Shown in pieces: positions 1-5,026 of a stretch of DNA of 5,026 bases. How positions within the stretch are numbered: the stretch's first letter is position 1; each line of letters begins with the position of its first letter. Source of the stretch: Bacillota bacterium (GTDB lineage Bacteria; Bacillota; Clostridia; Peptostreptococcales; Anaerovoracaceae). Under the pieces are notes generated by a model that was not told the origin of the DNA, ran no database searches, and saw only the letters and a list, made by a program, of their open reading frames with translations. The DNA is taken from contig JAAWDW010000113.1 in the NCBI GenBank assembly GCA_022793975.1, positions 1 to 5,026 of the forward strand. The letters run 5' to 3'. The translations under genes were made by a program, and so were the position numbers.

Positions 1-2833
1 GATCAGTGGTAACGGCATCGAGTCCGCAGCCGAACGAATTAAGCTGGATTATCTCGCAGTCATCCGTTGTACTTACAAATTCCGCTGCCTTGTAAAGTCT
101 GCTGTGATACATCCACTGATCGCATACTCTTATCGGACGAGGAACACTGCCAAGATGAGAAACGGAATCCTCTGTCAGCACGACCATATCAAACGAGCTT
201 ATAAGTTTATCTATACCATGATTGATTTCAGGATCTATATGATAAGGTCTTCCTGCAAGTATTATGATTTTCTTACCGTTAGCACGTGCATATGCCAAAT
301 ATTCTTTAGCTTTTTCCCTTATATCATTTTTAAAAGATGCATCTTCGGCTCTCGCAGCTTCCACAGCGCTTTTTACCTCAGATGCTGAAACTCCGAATTC
401 TGCCAAAAGTTTTACAAGCTCCCTCGCAAGAAGTTTATCATCATCATACGGCAAAAACGGATGCATAAACTTCACTCCGCCGGACCTAAGAAGATCGTCC
501 ATATTATTAGCTATAACTTCCGGATATGTAGCTACAATCGGACAGTTATAATGATTTTGAGCCGTTTCATCCTCATTTCTTTCGTAATTTATACTTGGAT
601 AGAATATATATTTAATATTGCTGTTTATTAAATATTTTATATGACCATGCACGAGTTTAGCCGGATAACAAGCAGTATCGCTTGAAATTGTATCCATACC
701 GCTCTCATAAAGCTTCTTTGATGAAACTGGTGACAGCTCCACCCTAAATCCAAGCTCCGTAAAGAACGTAAACCAGAACGGATAGTTCTCATACATATTC
801 AGTACTCTGGGGATTCCAATCACACCGCGCGCGTTCTCGGCTGCGATCGGCTCATAATCAAAAAGTCTCTTAAATTTATAGCTGTAAAGATTGGGAAGTT
901 CGCTGCCTATCTTCTGTTTTCCCTCTCCTTTTTCACAGCGGTTGCCCGTTATCAGGCGCGTACCGTCACCGAACTTATTTATAGTCAGCATACAGTTATT
1001 TTCACAGCCATGGCAACGCGCGTGGCTGTTTTCCACACTAAAGCTGTCTATATCCGCAAGCCCTATGAGCTCTGTTCTCTCTCCGTCATCATTGTTCATC
1101 GCTACTATCGCAGCGCCGTAAGCTCCCATTATACCGGAAATATCAGGACGCACTACATTTCTTTCCATTATGCGCTCAATACTTCTCAGTACCGCATCAT
1201 TGAGGAACGTGCCTCCCTGCACAACAATTTTTTCGCCTGCCTCTTCCGGATTTCTGAGTTTTATTACTTTATAAAGTGCATTTCTTATGACAGAATACGA
1301 AAGTCCCGCAGAAATATCTCCTATTGTGGCTCCTTCTTTCTGCGCCTGTTTTACCTTAGAATTCATAAATACGGTGCAGCGCGTGCCGAGATCAACCGGC
1401 AGCTTCGCAAACAAAGCTTCCTTGGCAAAATCGGGAACGCTCATTTCAACTGATTTCGCATATGTCTCTATAAACGAGCCACAGCCGGAAGAACACGCCT
1501 CATTAAGCATTATGCTATATATAGCGCCGTCCTTTATTTTCATACATTTCATATCCTGTCCGCCGATATCAAGAATAAAATCCACCCCCGGCAGGAATTC
1601 TTCCGCAGCCTTATAATGTGCCATCGTCTCTATTTCGCCGTAATCAGCTTTCACTGCTGCTTTAATGAGATTTTCACCGTAACCTGTAACTGCCGCTTTT
1701 TCTATGTATGCACATTCCGGTATGAGCGGATAAAGCTCTTTCAGCATTTTAAGAGTCGTATCTATCGGTTTTCCGTCATTGCCGCTGTAAAATGAATACA
1801 GAAGGTTCTTGTTATCATCTATGAGTGCGGCCTTTGTCGTTGTCGAGCCTGCGTCTATACCGAGATACAGCTTACCGGAGGCTTTTTCAAGCGGCTTTCT
1901 CTTTATTCTGTCACGGCTGTGCCTTTCACAGAATTCCTCATAATCCGCTTCGTCTTTGAAAAGCGGCGCCAGATGCTTAGTCTCCGCCAGCATATCCGGC
2001 TTTGCATTTTTAATCTTGGAAATAAGCTCCGCAACTGTATGTGTCTCATATTTTTGAGAGAGCATAGCCGCTCCTATCGCCACGAAATACTGTGAATCTT
2101 CGGGAAATATTATCTGATCGTCCGCAAGTTCCAGAGTTTCGGCAAATCTCTTTCTCAATTCCGAAAGGAATGAAAGCGGCCCCCCCAGAAAGGCAACATT
2201 GCCTTTAATCGTCCTGCCACAGGCAAGTCCTGATATAGTCTGATTTACTACTGCTTGAAAAATAGAAACGGCAAGATCGGAAACCGAAGCGCCTTCATTG
2301 ATAAGCGGCTGAATATCGGTTTTTGCAAATACACCGCAGCGTGCTGCTATAGGATATATTATTTTATAATCTTTCGCTGCTTCATTAAGACCGGCAGCGT
2401 CGGTATTGAGAAGTACAGCCATCTGATCGATAAACGCTCCTGTACCTCCTGCACAAGTTCCGTTCATACGCTGCTCTATCGTAACATCATAAAAAGTAAT
2501 CTTCGCGTCTTCCCCGCCCAGTTCTATGGCAACATCCGTATCGGGTATAAGCTTCTCAACTGCTTCGCTGCAAGAAATTACTTCTTGTTCAAAAGGAACG
2601 TCAAGAAGATTCGAAAGCGAAAGTCCTCCCGAACCCGTAATTGCGGCATATATTGTTTCATCATCCGGAGCAGCGGCAATGCGGCTCTGCTTAAGCTCGG
2701 CCAAAAGTTCGCTTACTTTGCTGAATACATTTGACATATGTCTTTCGTATTTCTTGTAAACTATTTTATCATTTTCATCTAAAACTACCAGTTTTACTGT
2801 AGTAGATCCAACATCGATGCCTAATCTTTTCAT
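1..2833 (-). CDS. Large 2-hydroxyacyl-CoA dehydratase activase-type ATPase (BadF/BadG/BcrA/BcrD family plus DUF2229 region), C-terminus off window
   Basis: The frame stays open for 944 codons from an ATG at 2831-2833 to the left edge, so the C-terminus is missing. Two ASKHA-fold ATPase domains sit in tandem. The first (about residues 3-260) has GIDVGSTTVK, ELGGEDAK and FLGGPL; the second (about 322-578) has GIDAGSTTTK, DIGGQDMK and VVQGGTF. Each carries the cysteine pair typical of activases: C127 (NGTCAGGTG) and C166 (ARCGVF), then C447 (NEACSSGCG) and C486 (TRCTVF). In HgdC-type activases such cysteines hold a [4Fe-4S] cluster between two subunits, and ATP hydrolysis drives an electron into a dehydratase. 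A Cys motif (C607, C610, C614, C633) links to a DUF2229-type region from about residue 670, with DTACYPAK (719-726) and AGRPYHIDPEINHG (860-873). Family members of this architecture usually exceed 1,300 residues, so about a third is probably missing. The family is clear. The physiological substrate is not, because no dehydratase subunit gene lies in the window. Confidence 0.93.
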   Translation of the reverse strand, partial: MKRLGIDVGSTTVKLVVLDENDKIVYKKYERHMSNVFSKVSELLAELKQSRIAAAPDDETIYAAITGSGGLSLSNLLDVPFEQEVISCSEAVEKLIPDTDVAIELGGEDAKITFYDVTIEQRMNGTCAGGTGAFIDQMAVLLNTDAAGLNEAAKDYKIIYPIAARCGVFAKTDIQPLINEGASVSDLAVSIFQAVVNQTISGLACGRTIKGNVAFLGGPLSFLSELRKRFAETLELADDQIIFPEDSQYFVAIGAAMLSQKYETHTVAELISKIKNAKPDMLAETKHLAPLFKDEADYEEFCERHSRDRIKRKPLEKASGKLYLGIDAGSTTTKAALIDDNKNLLYSFYSGNDGKPIDTTLKMLKELYPLIPECAYIEKAAVTGYGENLIKAAVKADYGEIETMAHYKAAEEFLPGVDFILDIGGQDMKCMKIKDGAIYSIMLNEACSSGCGSFIETYAKSVEMSVPDFAKEALFAKLPVDLGTRCTVFMNSKVKQAQKEGATIGDISAGLSYSVIRNALYKVIKLRNPEEAGEKIVVQGGTFLNDAVLRSIERIMERNVVRPDISGIMGAYGAAIVAMNNDDGERTELIGLADIDSFSVENSHARCHGCENNCMLTINKFGDGTRLITGNRCEKGEGKQKIGSELPNLYSYKFKRLFDYEPIAAENARGVIGIPRVLNMYENYPFWFTFFTELGFRVELSPVSSKKLYESGMDTISSDTACYPAKLVHGHIKYLINSNIKYIFYPSINYERNEDETAQNHYNCPIVATYPEVIANNMDDLLRSGGVKFMHPFLPYDDDKLLARELVKLLAEFGVSASEVKSAVEAARAEDASFKNDIREKAKEYLAYARANGKKIIILAGRPYHIDPEINHGIDKLISSFDMVVLTEDSVSHLGSVPRPIRVCDQWMYHSRLYKAAEFVSTTDDCEIIQLNSFGCGLDAVTTD

Positions 2834-2836
2834 ATG

Positions 2837-2844
2837 CCACCTCC
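2837..2844 (-). promoter_or_regulatory. Ribosome binding site of the activase gene
   Basis: Read on the minus strand this is GGAGGTGG, a near-perfect Shine-Dalgarno sequence ending four bases before the ATG. It fixes the start at 2833. The encoded N-terminus (MKRLGIDVGSTT) begins directly at the phosphate-binding strand, as expected for the family. Confidence 0.85.
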
Positions 2845-2863
2845 GTAGGGATTTATTAAACCA

Positions 2864-2892
2864 ATTATAGCATTTTCAGAAAACTTTAGCAT
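2864..2892 (-). promoter_or_regulatory. Predicted sigma-A-type promoter of the activase gene
   Basis: The minus strand has a perfect -10 box TATAAT at 2864-2869 preceded by TGC, giving an extended -10 (TGnTATAAT). The best -35 at 17-base spacing is ATGCTA (2887-2892), only three matches to TTGACA, which an extended -10 can tolerate. Transcription would start near 2857, leaving a leader of roughly 25 bases that is mostly the ribosome binding site. A weak -35 is also consistent with dependence on an activator bound at the repeats just upstream. Confidence 0.55.
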
Positions 2893-2907
2893 AGCGGTAA
2901 AATATTC

Positions 2908-2935
2908 TTAACGTGTTTTTAACGCCGTCTTAACG
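2908..2935 (+). repeat. Three TTAACG direct repeats at 11-bp period, candidate response-regulator operator
   Basis: TTAACG occurs at 2908-2913, 2919-2924 and 2930-2935, each exactly 11 bp from the last, which places the copies on one helix face. Degenerate copies in the same register may extend the array leftward (TTAGCA at 2886, GTAAAA at 2897). Short direct repeats of about 11-bp period are the usual binding pattern of OmpR/PhoB-family regulators, and Bacillus PhoP boxes resemble TTAACA; linking this site to such a regulator is inference. The array lies between the two divergent promoters, about 50-80 bp upstream of the predicted minus-strand start and 60-90 bp upstream of the plus-strand start, so it could serve either or both. 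The last copy also overlaps a small palindrome (GCCGT 2924-2928 / ACGGC 2933-2937). Confidence 0.5.
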
Positions 2936-2959
2936 GCCACGGAAACATACTGCAAATCT

Positions 2960-2988
2960 TTGCGTTTTCCGAAATTATACGTTATAAT
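2960..2988 (+). promoter_or_regulatory. Predicted promoter of the Cys-rich protein gene
   Basis: A perfect -10 TATAAT lies at 2983-2988, with TTGCGT at 2960-2965 as the -35 (first three bases match TTGACA) across a 17-base spacer. Transcription would begin near 2995, about 55 bases before the start codon. The short G+C-rich stretch at 3009-3024 in the leader includes GGGCGGACCGACCGC and shows no strong hairpin. Confidence 0.55.
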
Positions 2989-3038
2989 TATCACAGTTGT
3001 TTTCACTTCGGGCGGACCGACCGCAGATAAATTATTAT

Positions 3039-3044
3039 AAGGAG
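3039..3044 (+). promoter_or_regulatory. Ribosome binding site deciding a TTG start
   Basis: AAGGAG ends five bases before TTG at 3050-3052. No ATG or GTG lies nearby in this frame, so this site is the main reason for accepting the TTG start of the Cys-rich protein. Confidence 0.75.
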
Positions 3045-3049
3045 CAATT

Positions 3050-3679
3050 TTGAAAAGTACCATAAAAAAATCTACATATAAAGCTATATACAGACTGCTT
3101 GATGCGGTATCGCCTGTAGACTATGATTGCGGTACGCTCTGCGGAGCAGTATGCTGCACTTACGGAACCGAGCAATCCTGCGATGCAAAATGCAATGAAA
3201 GCAGTTTTCTGTCAAAATCATCCTCTCAATGTGATGATAATTTTGATATGGGCATCTATCTTCTTCCCGGTGAAGAAAAACTGTTTACAATGGAAGAAGA
3301 CTGGATAGAATGGAGCACCGAATACGCCGAAGATTACGATTTTCCGGATTCGTGGTTCGGAAAAATATATTTTATAAGGTGCAGTACACCCCCTGTATGC
3401 CACAGAAGTATGAGACCGCTTCAATGCAGGTTTTTTCCTCTCGCTCCGCATCTTAATCTTGATGATGAGCTTGAACTCATACTGAGTCCGCTTGACCTGC
3501 CATACTCCTGTCCTCTGATAAAAGACAAAATAAAGCTAAATGACGATTTTATAAAAGCAACATATACAGTCTGGAAACACCTTATACGCGATCCTCTCAT
3601 ATACGACCTTGTACGTATGGATTCGGATGACCGTATTTACGACAGAATTCCTTTAAATGTAATTGCTCCTGTAAAATAA
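3050..3679 (+). CDS. Cys-rich zinc/iron-chelating (YkgJ-like) protein, clostridial hypothetical
   Basis: This 209-residue protein starts at TTG (3050) behind AAGGAG and stops at TAA. It has eleven cysteines. The N-terminal cluster is C27-x3-C31-x3-C35-C36, followed by C44, C48 and C61; a second group is C111, C117, C126 and C154. The phrases GIYLLPGEE (68-76) and MRPLQCRFFPLAPHL (121-135) resemble the conserved core of YkgJ-like proteins, which are thought to bind zinc or an iron-sulfur cluster through CxxxCxxxCC-type motifs. No signal peptide or membrane segment is visible, so it is probably cytoplasmic. The region from 76 to 110 is acidic and rich in aromatic residues. The gene is divergent from the Fe-S activase and shares its control region, which hints at, but does not prove, a related anaerobic metal role. 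No enzymatic function is established for close relatives as far as I know. The coding call is firm; the family assignment is moderate. Confidence 0.85.
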   Translation: MKSTIKKSTYKAIYRLLDAVSPVDYDCGTLCGAVCCTYGTEQSCDAKCNESSFLSKSSSQCDDNFDMGIYLLPGEEKLFTMEEDWIEWSTEYAEDYDFPDSWFGKIYFIRCSTPPVCHRSMRPLQCRFFPLAPHLNLDDELELILSPLDLPYSCPLIKDKIKLNDDFIKATYTVWKHLIRDPLIYDLVRMDSDDRIYDRIPLNVIAPVK

Positions 3680-3688
3680 ATTTCTTTG

Positions 3689-3733
3689 ATTCACATATTG
3701 CAAGTTGTATTATATTGCATATTTTATGTGAAT
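3689..3733 (+). repeat. Perfect 9-bp inverted repeat flanking the -35 box of the leader promoter
   Basis: ATTCACATA (3689-3697) and its exact reverse complement TATGTGAAT (3725-3733) are separated by 27 bases. Inside, TGCAA (3699-3703) and TTGCA (3715-3719) form a second, shorter inverted pair. The right arms cover the -35 hexamer and the spacer of the predicted promoter at 3715-3743, so a repressor site is plausible. Alternatively the RNA could fold into an A+U-rich hairpin just after the stop codon of the Cys-rich gene. No U-tract follows, so it is a poor intrinsic terminator. Confidence 0.5.
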
Positions 3734-3743
3734 ATGATAAAAT
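3715..3743 (+). promoter_or_regulatory. Predicted extended -10 promoter for the leader and PhnD-like gene
   Basis: TTGCAT (3715-3720, four of six to TTGACA) and TAAAAT (3738-3743, five of six to TATAAT) are 17 bases apart. TGA just before the -10 gives an extended -10. Transcription would start near 3750, producing a leader of about 240 bases before the ATG at 3991. That is long for a simple 5' end and fits the RNA structure found there. Confidence 0.6.
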
Positions 3744-3761
3744 TTAATAGGTTTGCGGAAT

Positions 3762-3791
3762 GCGGCGAAAGGGGGAGCTCCCTGGCGCCGC
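3762..3791 (+). other. G+C-rich hairpin near the 5' end of the leader RNA
   Basis: GCGGCG (3762-3767) pairs perfectly with CGCCGC (3786-3791). Inside, GGG (3773-3775) can pair with CCC (3780-3782) over the loop AGCT. The hairpin lies just after the predicted transcription start and before the closing helix of the putative aptamer. It could protect the RNA end, or form an alternative pairing, since GCTCCC (3777-3782) is also complementary to GGGAGC at 3824-3829 inside the aptamer-like domain. Confidence 0.5.
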
Positions 3792-3812
3792 GCTCAATAC
3801 AGATGACGAAAA

Positions 3813-3924
3813 CCGGATTGCGAGGGAGCCCGTGTGCCGGGCTGAGAGGATCCCTAAGGATCGACCGAAACGGTCTGCACAATAAAGTGCAGACTCTTAG
3901 CGTCTGCTTTATCGTCAAATTCGG
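3813..3924 (+). promoter_or_regulatory. Riboswitch-like structured leader, 5' half resembling a TPP (THI-box) riboswitch; class uncertain
   Basis: Bases 3813-3823 can pair with 3912-3924 in an 11-bp helix with one G-U pair and two single-base bulges (3915, 3919), closing a multibranched domain. Within it, GGGA leads to the hairpin GCCCG/CGGGC (3828-3832, 3838-3842), followed at once by CTGAGA (3842-3847), a second hairpin GATCC/GGATC (3849-3853, 3858-3862) and GACC (3863-3866). This order (GGG, A, GCC hairpin, CTGAGA, small hairpin, GACC) is that of the pyrimidine-sensing half of TPP riboswitches. The expected continuation is not present: no CCTGAT and no GTAGGGA, only GAAAC and TTAGCGT at roughly similar places. 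An intrinsic terminator follows immediately, as in transcriptional riboswitches. I am fairly sure this is a cis-regulatory RNA, and much less sure it binds TPP; a diverged TPP-type or different class is possible. Confidence 0.6.
3863..3907 (+). other. Overlapping, mutually exclusive hairpins in the 3' half of the leader
   Basis: Three hairpins share strands: GACCG/CGGTC (3863-3867, 3871-3875), GTCTGCAC/GTGCAGAC (3873-3880, 3887-3894; eight perfect pairs) and GCAGAC/GTCTGC (3889-3894, 3902-3907). The first and second compete for 3873-3875; the second and third compete for 3889-3894. The duplicated GTCTGC strand makes a built-in choice of partner, the arrangement expected of a switch or attenuator. 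Which form goes with an ON or OFF state cannot be told from the sequence. Confidence 0.5.
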
Positions 3925-3957
3925 CATATGCAGCAGGTGCATATGTCTTTTTGTTTT
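3923..3957 (+). terminator. Intrinsic terminator in the leader, upstream of the PhnD-like gene
   Basis: GGCATATGC (3923-3931) pairs with GCATATGTC (3939-3947) in nine pairs including one G-U, with the seven-base loop AGCAGGT. TTTTTGTTTT (3948-3957) follows directly. The terminator lies about 35 bases before the start codon and after the leader promoter, so it must act as an attenuator rather than ending a gene. Its first two bases (3923-3924) also belong to the closing helix of the aptamer-like domain, and GTGCA at 3937-3941 could pair with TGCAC at 3876-3880, giving possible routes to antitermination. Confidence 0.75.
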
Positions 3958-3977
3958 AAAGCGGAAATTTATAATTC

Positions 3978-3983
3978 GGAGGA
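3978..3983 (+). promoter_or_regulatory. Ribosome binding site of the PhnD-like gene
   Basis: GGAGGA ends seven bases before ATG at 3991, well outside the terminator hairpin. The site looks constitutively accessible, so control by the leader is more likely at transcription than at translation. Confidence 0.85.
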
Positions 3984-3990
3984 ATCTGAC

Positions 3991-5026
3991 ATGAAAAGAA
4001 AAATTTTATCAACCTTACTCGTACTTTGTATGTGCATTTCTGCGCTTGCGGGATGCGGCAGTACAGACAGCAACAAAAACAGTGATGGTGCAAAAACGGT
4101 AGACAGTCTGAAAATCGCATTTTCACCATACGCCGATGCCGACCAGATTATAACGGCAACAGAGCCTCTTACAGAGCTTCTCAAAACAAAACTTCTTGAA
4201 AAAGGCTATGATGTCAAAGAAATTGATATGACCGTAGGTACTAACTATACTGCTGTCGGTCAGGCGCTTTCCGCAGGCAGTGCCGATCTTGGATTTATTT
4301 CCGGCGGCAACTATGTATTGTTCTCGGATGACTGTGATGTGCTTCTCACAGCCCTAAGATATGCAATAAACAAAGACTCGGACAACCCGACTGACTGGAA
4401 CGACGGTACTATTGAGGAAAATACCGATGAGATGAGCACCTATTACCGCTGCATCATACTCGCAGGGCCAAGCGAAAAAGGCCGTGAACTTGCTGCCAAG
4501 GTAAACAACGGTGAGGAATTGACTTGGGACGATCTTAACAGTGCCACCTGGTCTGTATTAAATCCTACATCGGCTTCGGGCTACATCTACCCTTGCCTAT
4601 GGCTTCAGGAAAACTATGGCAAAGGAATCAGCGACCTTGCAAACGTCGTGCAGTCTGATTCGCACACTACTTCCGTTGCACGTCTTGCCAGCGGTCAGGC
4701 AGACATAATGGTTTCTTATGGTCATATCCGTATCAAAAACGCCCCTATATGGCAGAGTGACTTCGGCGGTAAAGGTGAAATGGCAAGTGATACGGACATA
4801 ATCGGTGTTACCGAAGGAATTTATAACGATATGATTGCATACAGCAAAACATCTGAAATTATGACGGATGAAGATTTCCGAAAAGCTGTCGGCGAAGCAT
4901 TCATTGAAATTGCCGAGACCGACGAAGGAAAAGAGATAATAAACGTATTCAGTCAAGTTGGATATACATGGGGACAGGATTCAGATTACGACGGCGAAAG
5001 AGCCGCACAAGACCTTCTCAAATCAC
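3991..5026 (+). CDS. PhnD-family substrate-binding lipoprotein of an ABC transporter, partial at 3' end
   Basis: The frame is open for 345 codons to the right edge. Residues 1-22 are a lipoprotein signal peptide: basic MKRK, a hydrophobic core and lipobox LAGC with C22 as the lipidated cysteine, followed by a Ser/Asn/Lys linker. The mature part begins with LKIAFSPYADADQ (40-52) and continues with GTNYTAVGQALSAGSADLGF (83-102), GGNYV (105-109), NPTSASGYIYP (191-201) and DSHTTSVARLASGQADI (223-239), the typical succession in phosphate/phosphite/phosphonate (PhnD) binding proteins. The family is usually about 300-360 residues, so only a few residues are probably missing. It would sit outside the membrane and deliver ligand to a permease and ATPase expected just downstream. 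The ligand is unclear: PhnD-family members bind several oxyanions and organophosphorus compounds, and the leader carries a TPP-like element. A symbol is withheld for that reason. Confidence 0.9.
   Translation, partial: MKRKILSTLLVLCMCISALAGCGSTDSNKNSDGAKTVDSLKIAFSPYADADQIITATEPLTELLKTKLLEKGYDVKEIDMTVGTNYTAVGQALSAGSADLGFISGGNYVLFSDDCDVLLTALRYAINKDSDNPTDWNDGTIEENTDEMSTYYRCIILAGPSEKGRELAAKVNNGEELTWDDLNSATWSVLNPTSASGYIYPCLWLQENYGKGISDLANVVQSDSHTTSVARLASGQADIMVSYGHIRIKNAPIWQSDFGGKGEMASDTDIIGVTEGIYNDMIAYSKTSEIMTDEDFRKAVGEAFIEIAETDEGKEIINVFSQVGYTWGQDSDYDGERAAQDLLKS

Noticed and set aside
104..2759. Several plus-strand open frames of 76-159 codons opposite the activase gene.
   Set aside because: They lie antisense to a continuous, strongly conserved minus-strand coding frame, lack good ribosome binding sites and encode no recognisable motif. 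They are shadows of its codon use.
3218..3451. A 77-codon minus-strand frame and a 61-codon plus-strand frame (3123-3308) inside the Cys-rich gene.
   Set aside because: Both overlap the conserved Cys-rich reading frame and have no supporting signals.
3680..3733. Intrinsic terminator for the Cys-rich gene.
   Set aside because: The inverted repeat after the stop codon is A+T-rich, has a long loop and lacks a following U-tract. No convincing terminator was seen, so some read-through into the leader is possible.
3724..3942. A 72-codon minus-strand open frame in the leader.
   Set aside because: It has no Shine-Dalgarno or recognisable protein motif, and it lies antisense to the structured leader and attenuator.
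3750..3960. T-box, SAM-I, cobalamin or c-di-AMP riboswitch as alternatives for the leader.
   Set aside because: I could not find their hallmark sequences (for example AGGGTGGNACCGCG for a T-box, or GCCACTG for cobalamin). CTGAGA after a GCC/GGC hairpin fits TPP best, though only in part.
3686..3994. A 102-codon plus-strand open frame running through the leader and overlapping the PhnD-like start.
   Set aside because: It begins upstream of the predicted transcription start, has no ribosome binding site, and its sequence is explained by RNA helices and a terminator.
4597..4956. A 119-codon minus-strand frame inside the PhnD-like gene; likewise the 71-codon frame at 3969-4184.
   Set aside because: They are antisense to a clear PhnD-family protein, with no start signals or motifs.
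1..5026. CRISPR arrays, tRNA or rRNA genes, insertion sequences, attachment sites.
   Set aside because: No regularly spaced long repeats, no tRNA-like cloverleaf and no transposase-like frame or terminal inverted repeats were seen.

Overview
The window looks like chromosomal DNA from a strictly anaerobic, low-to-moderate GC member of the Bacillota, most likely class Clostridia. The grounds are the protein families (a large oxygen-sensitive acyl-CoA dehydratase activase, a Cys-rich metal-binding protein of clostridial type, a lipoprotein solute-binding protein with a Gram-positive style lipobox), strong GGAGG ribosome binding sites, TTG start use, TATAAT-type promoters and a leader attenuator. 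Genus cannot be assigned from the sequence alone.

Layout. Bases 1-2833 on the minus strand are the first 944 codons of a very large protein of the BadF/BadG/BcrA/BcrD ATPase family. It has two tandem activase domains followed by a DUF2229-type region, and its C-terminus lies beyond the left edge. A 216-base divergent intergenic region (2834-3049) holds back-to-back promoters and three TTAACG direct repeats spaced exactly 11 bp apart, resembling a tandem response-regulator site. Bases 3050-3679 (+) encode a 209-residue protein with eleven cysteines, resembling the zinc/iron-chelating (YkgJ-like) proteins. A 311-base gap (3680-3990) is not empty. It contains an inverted repeat, an extended -10 promoter, a long structured leader RNA and an intrinsic terminator placed before the next gene. 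Bases 3991-5026 (+) encode a PhnD-type substrate-binding lipoprotein of an ABC transporter, open at the right edge after 345 codons.

The most interesting element is the leader of the PhnD-like gene. A closing helix encloses a GCCCG hairpin followed directly by CTGAGA and a second small hairpin, as in the 5' half of a thiamine pyrophosphate riboswitch. The 3' half does not match the TPP consensus. It contains strands that can form mutually exclusive hairpins, and a terminator with a U-tract follows immediately. This is best read as a riboswitch-like attenuator of uncertain class, either a diverged TPP-type RNA or something else, controlling uptake of an unknown ligand.

Functional links between the three genes are not proven. 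The two left genes share a divergent control region and both look like metal/Fe-S biology of anaerobes. The right gene has its own promoter and leader and is probably the first gene of a transporter operon continuing off the window.
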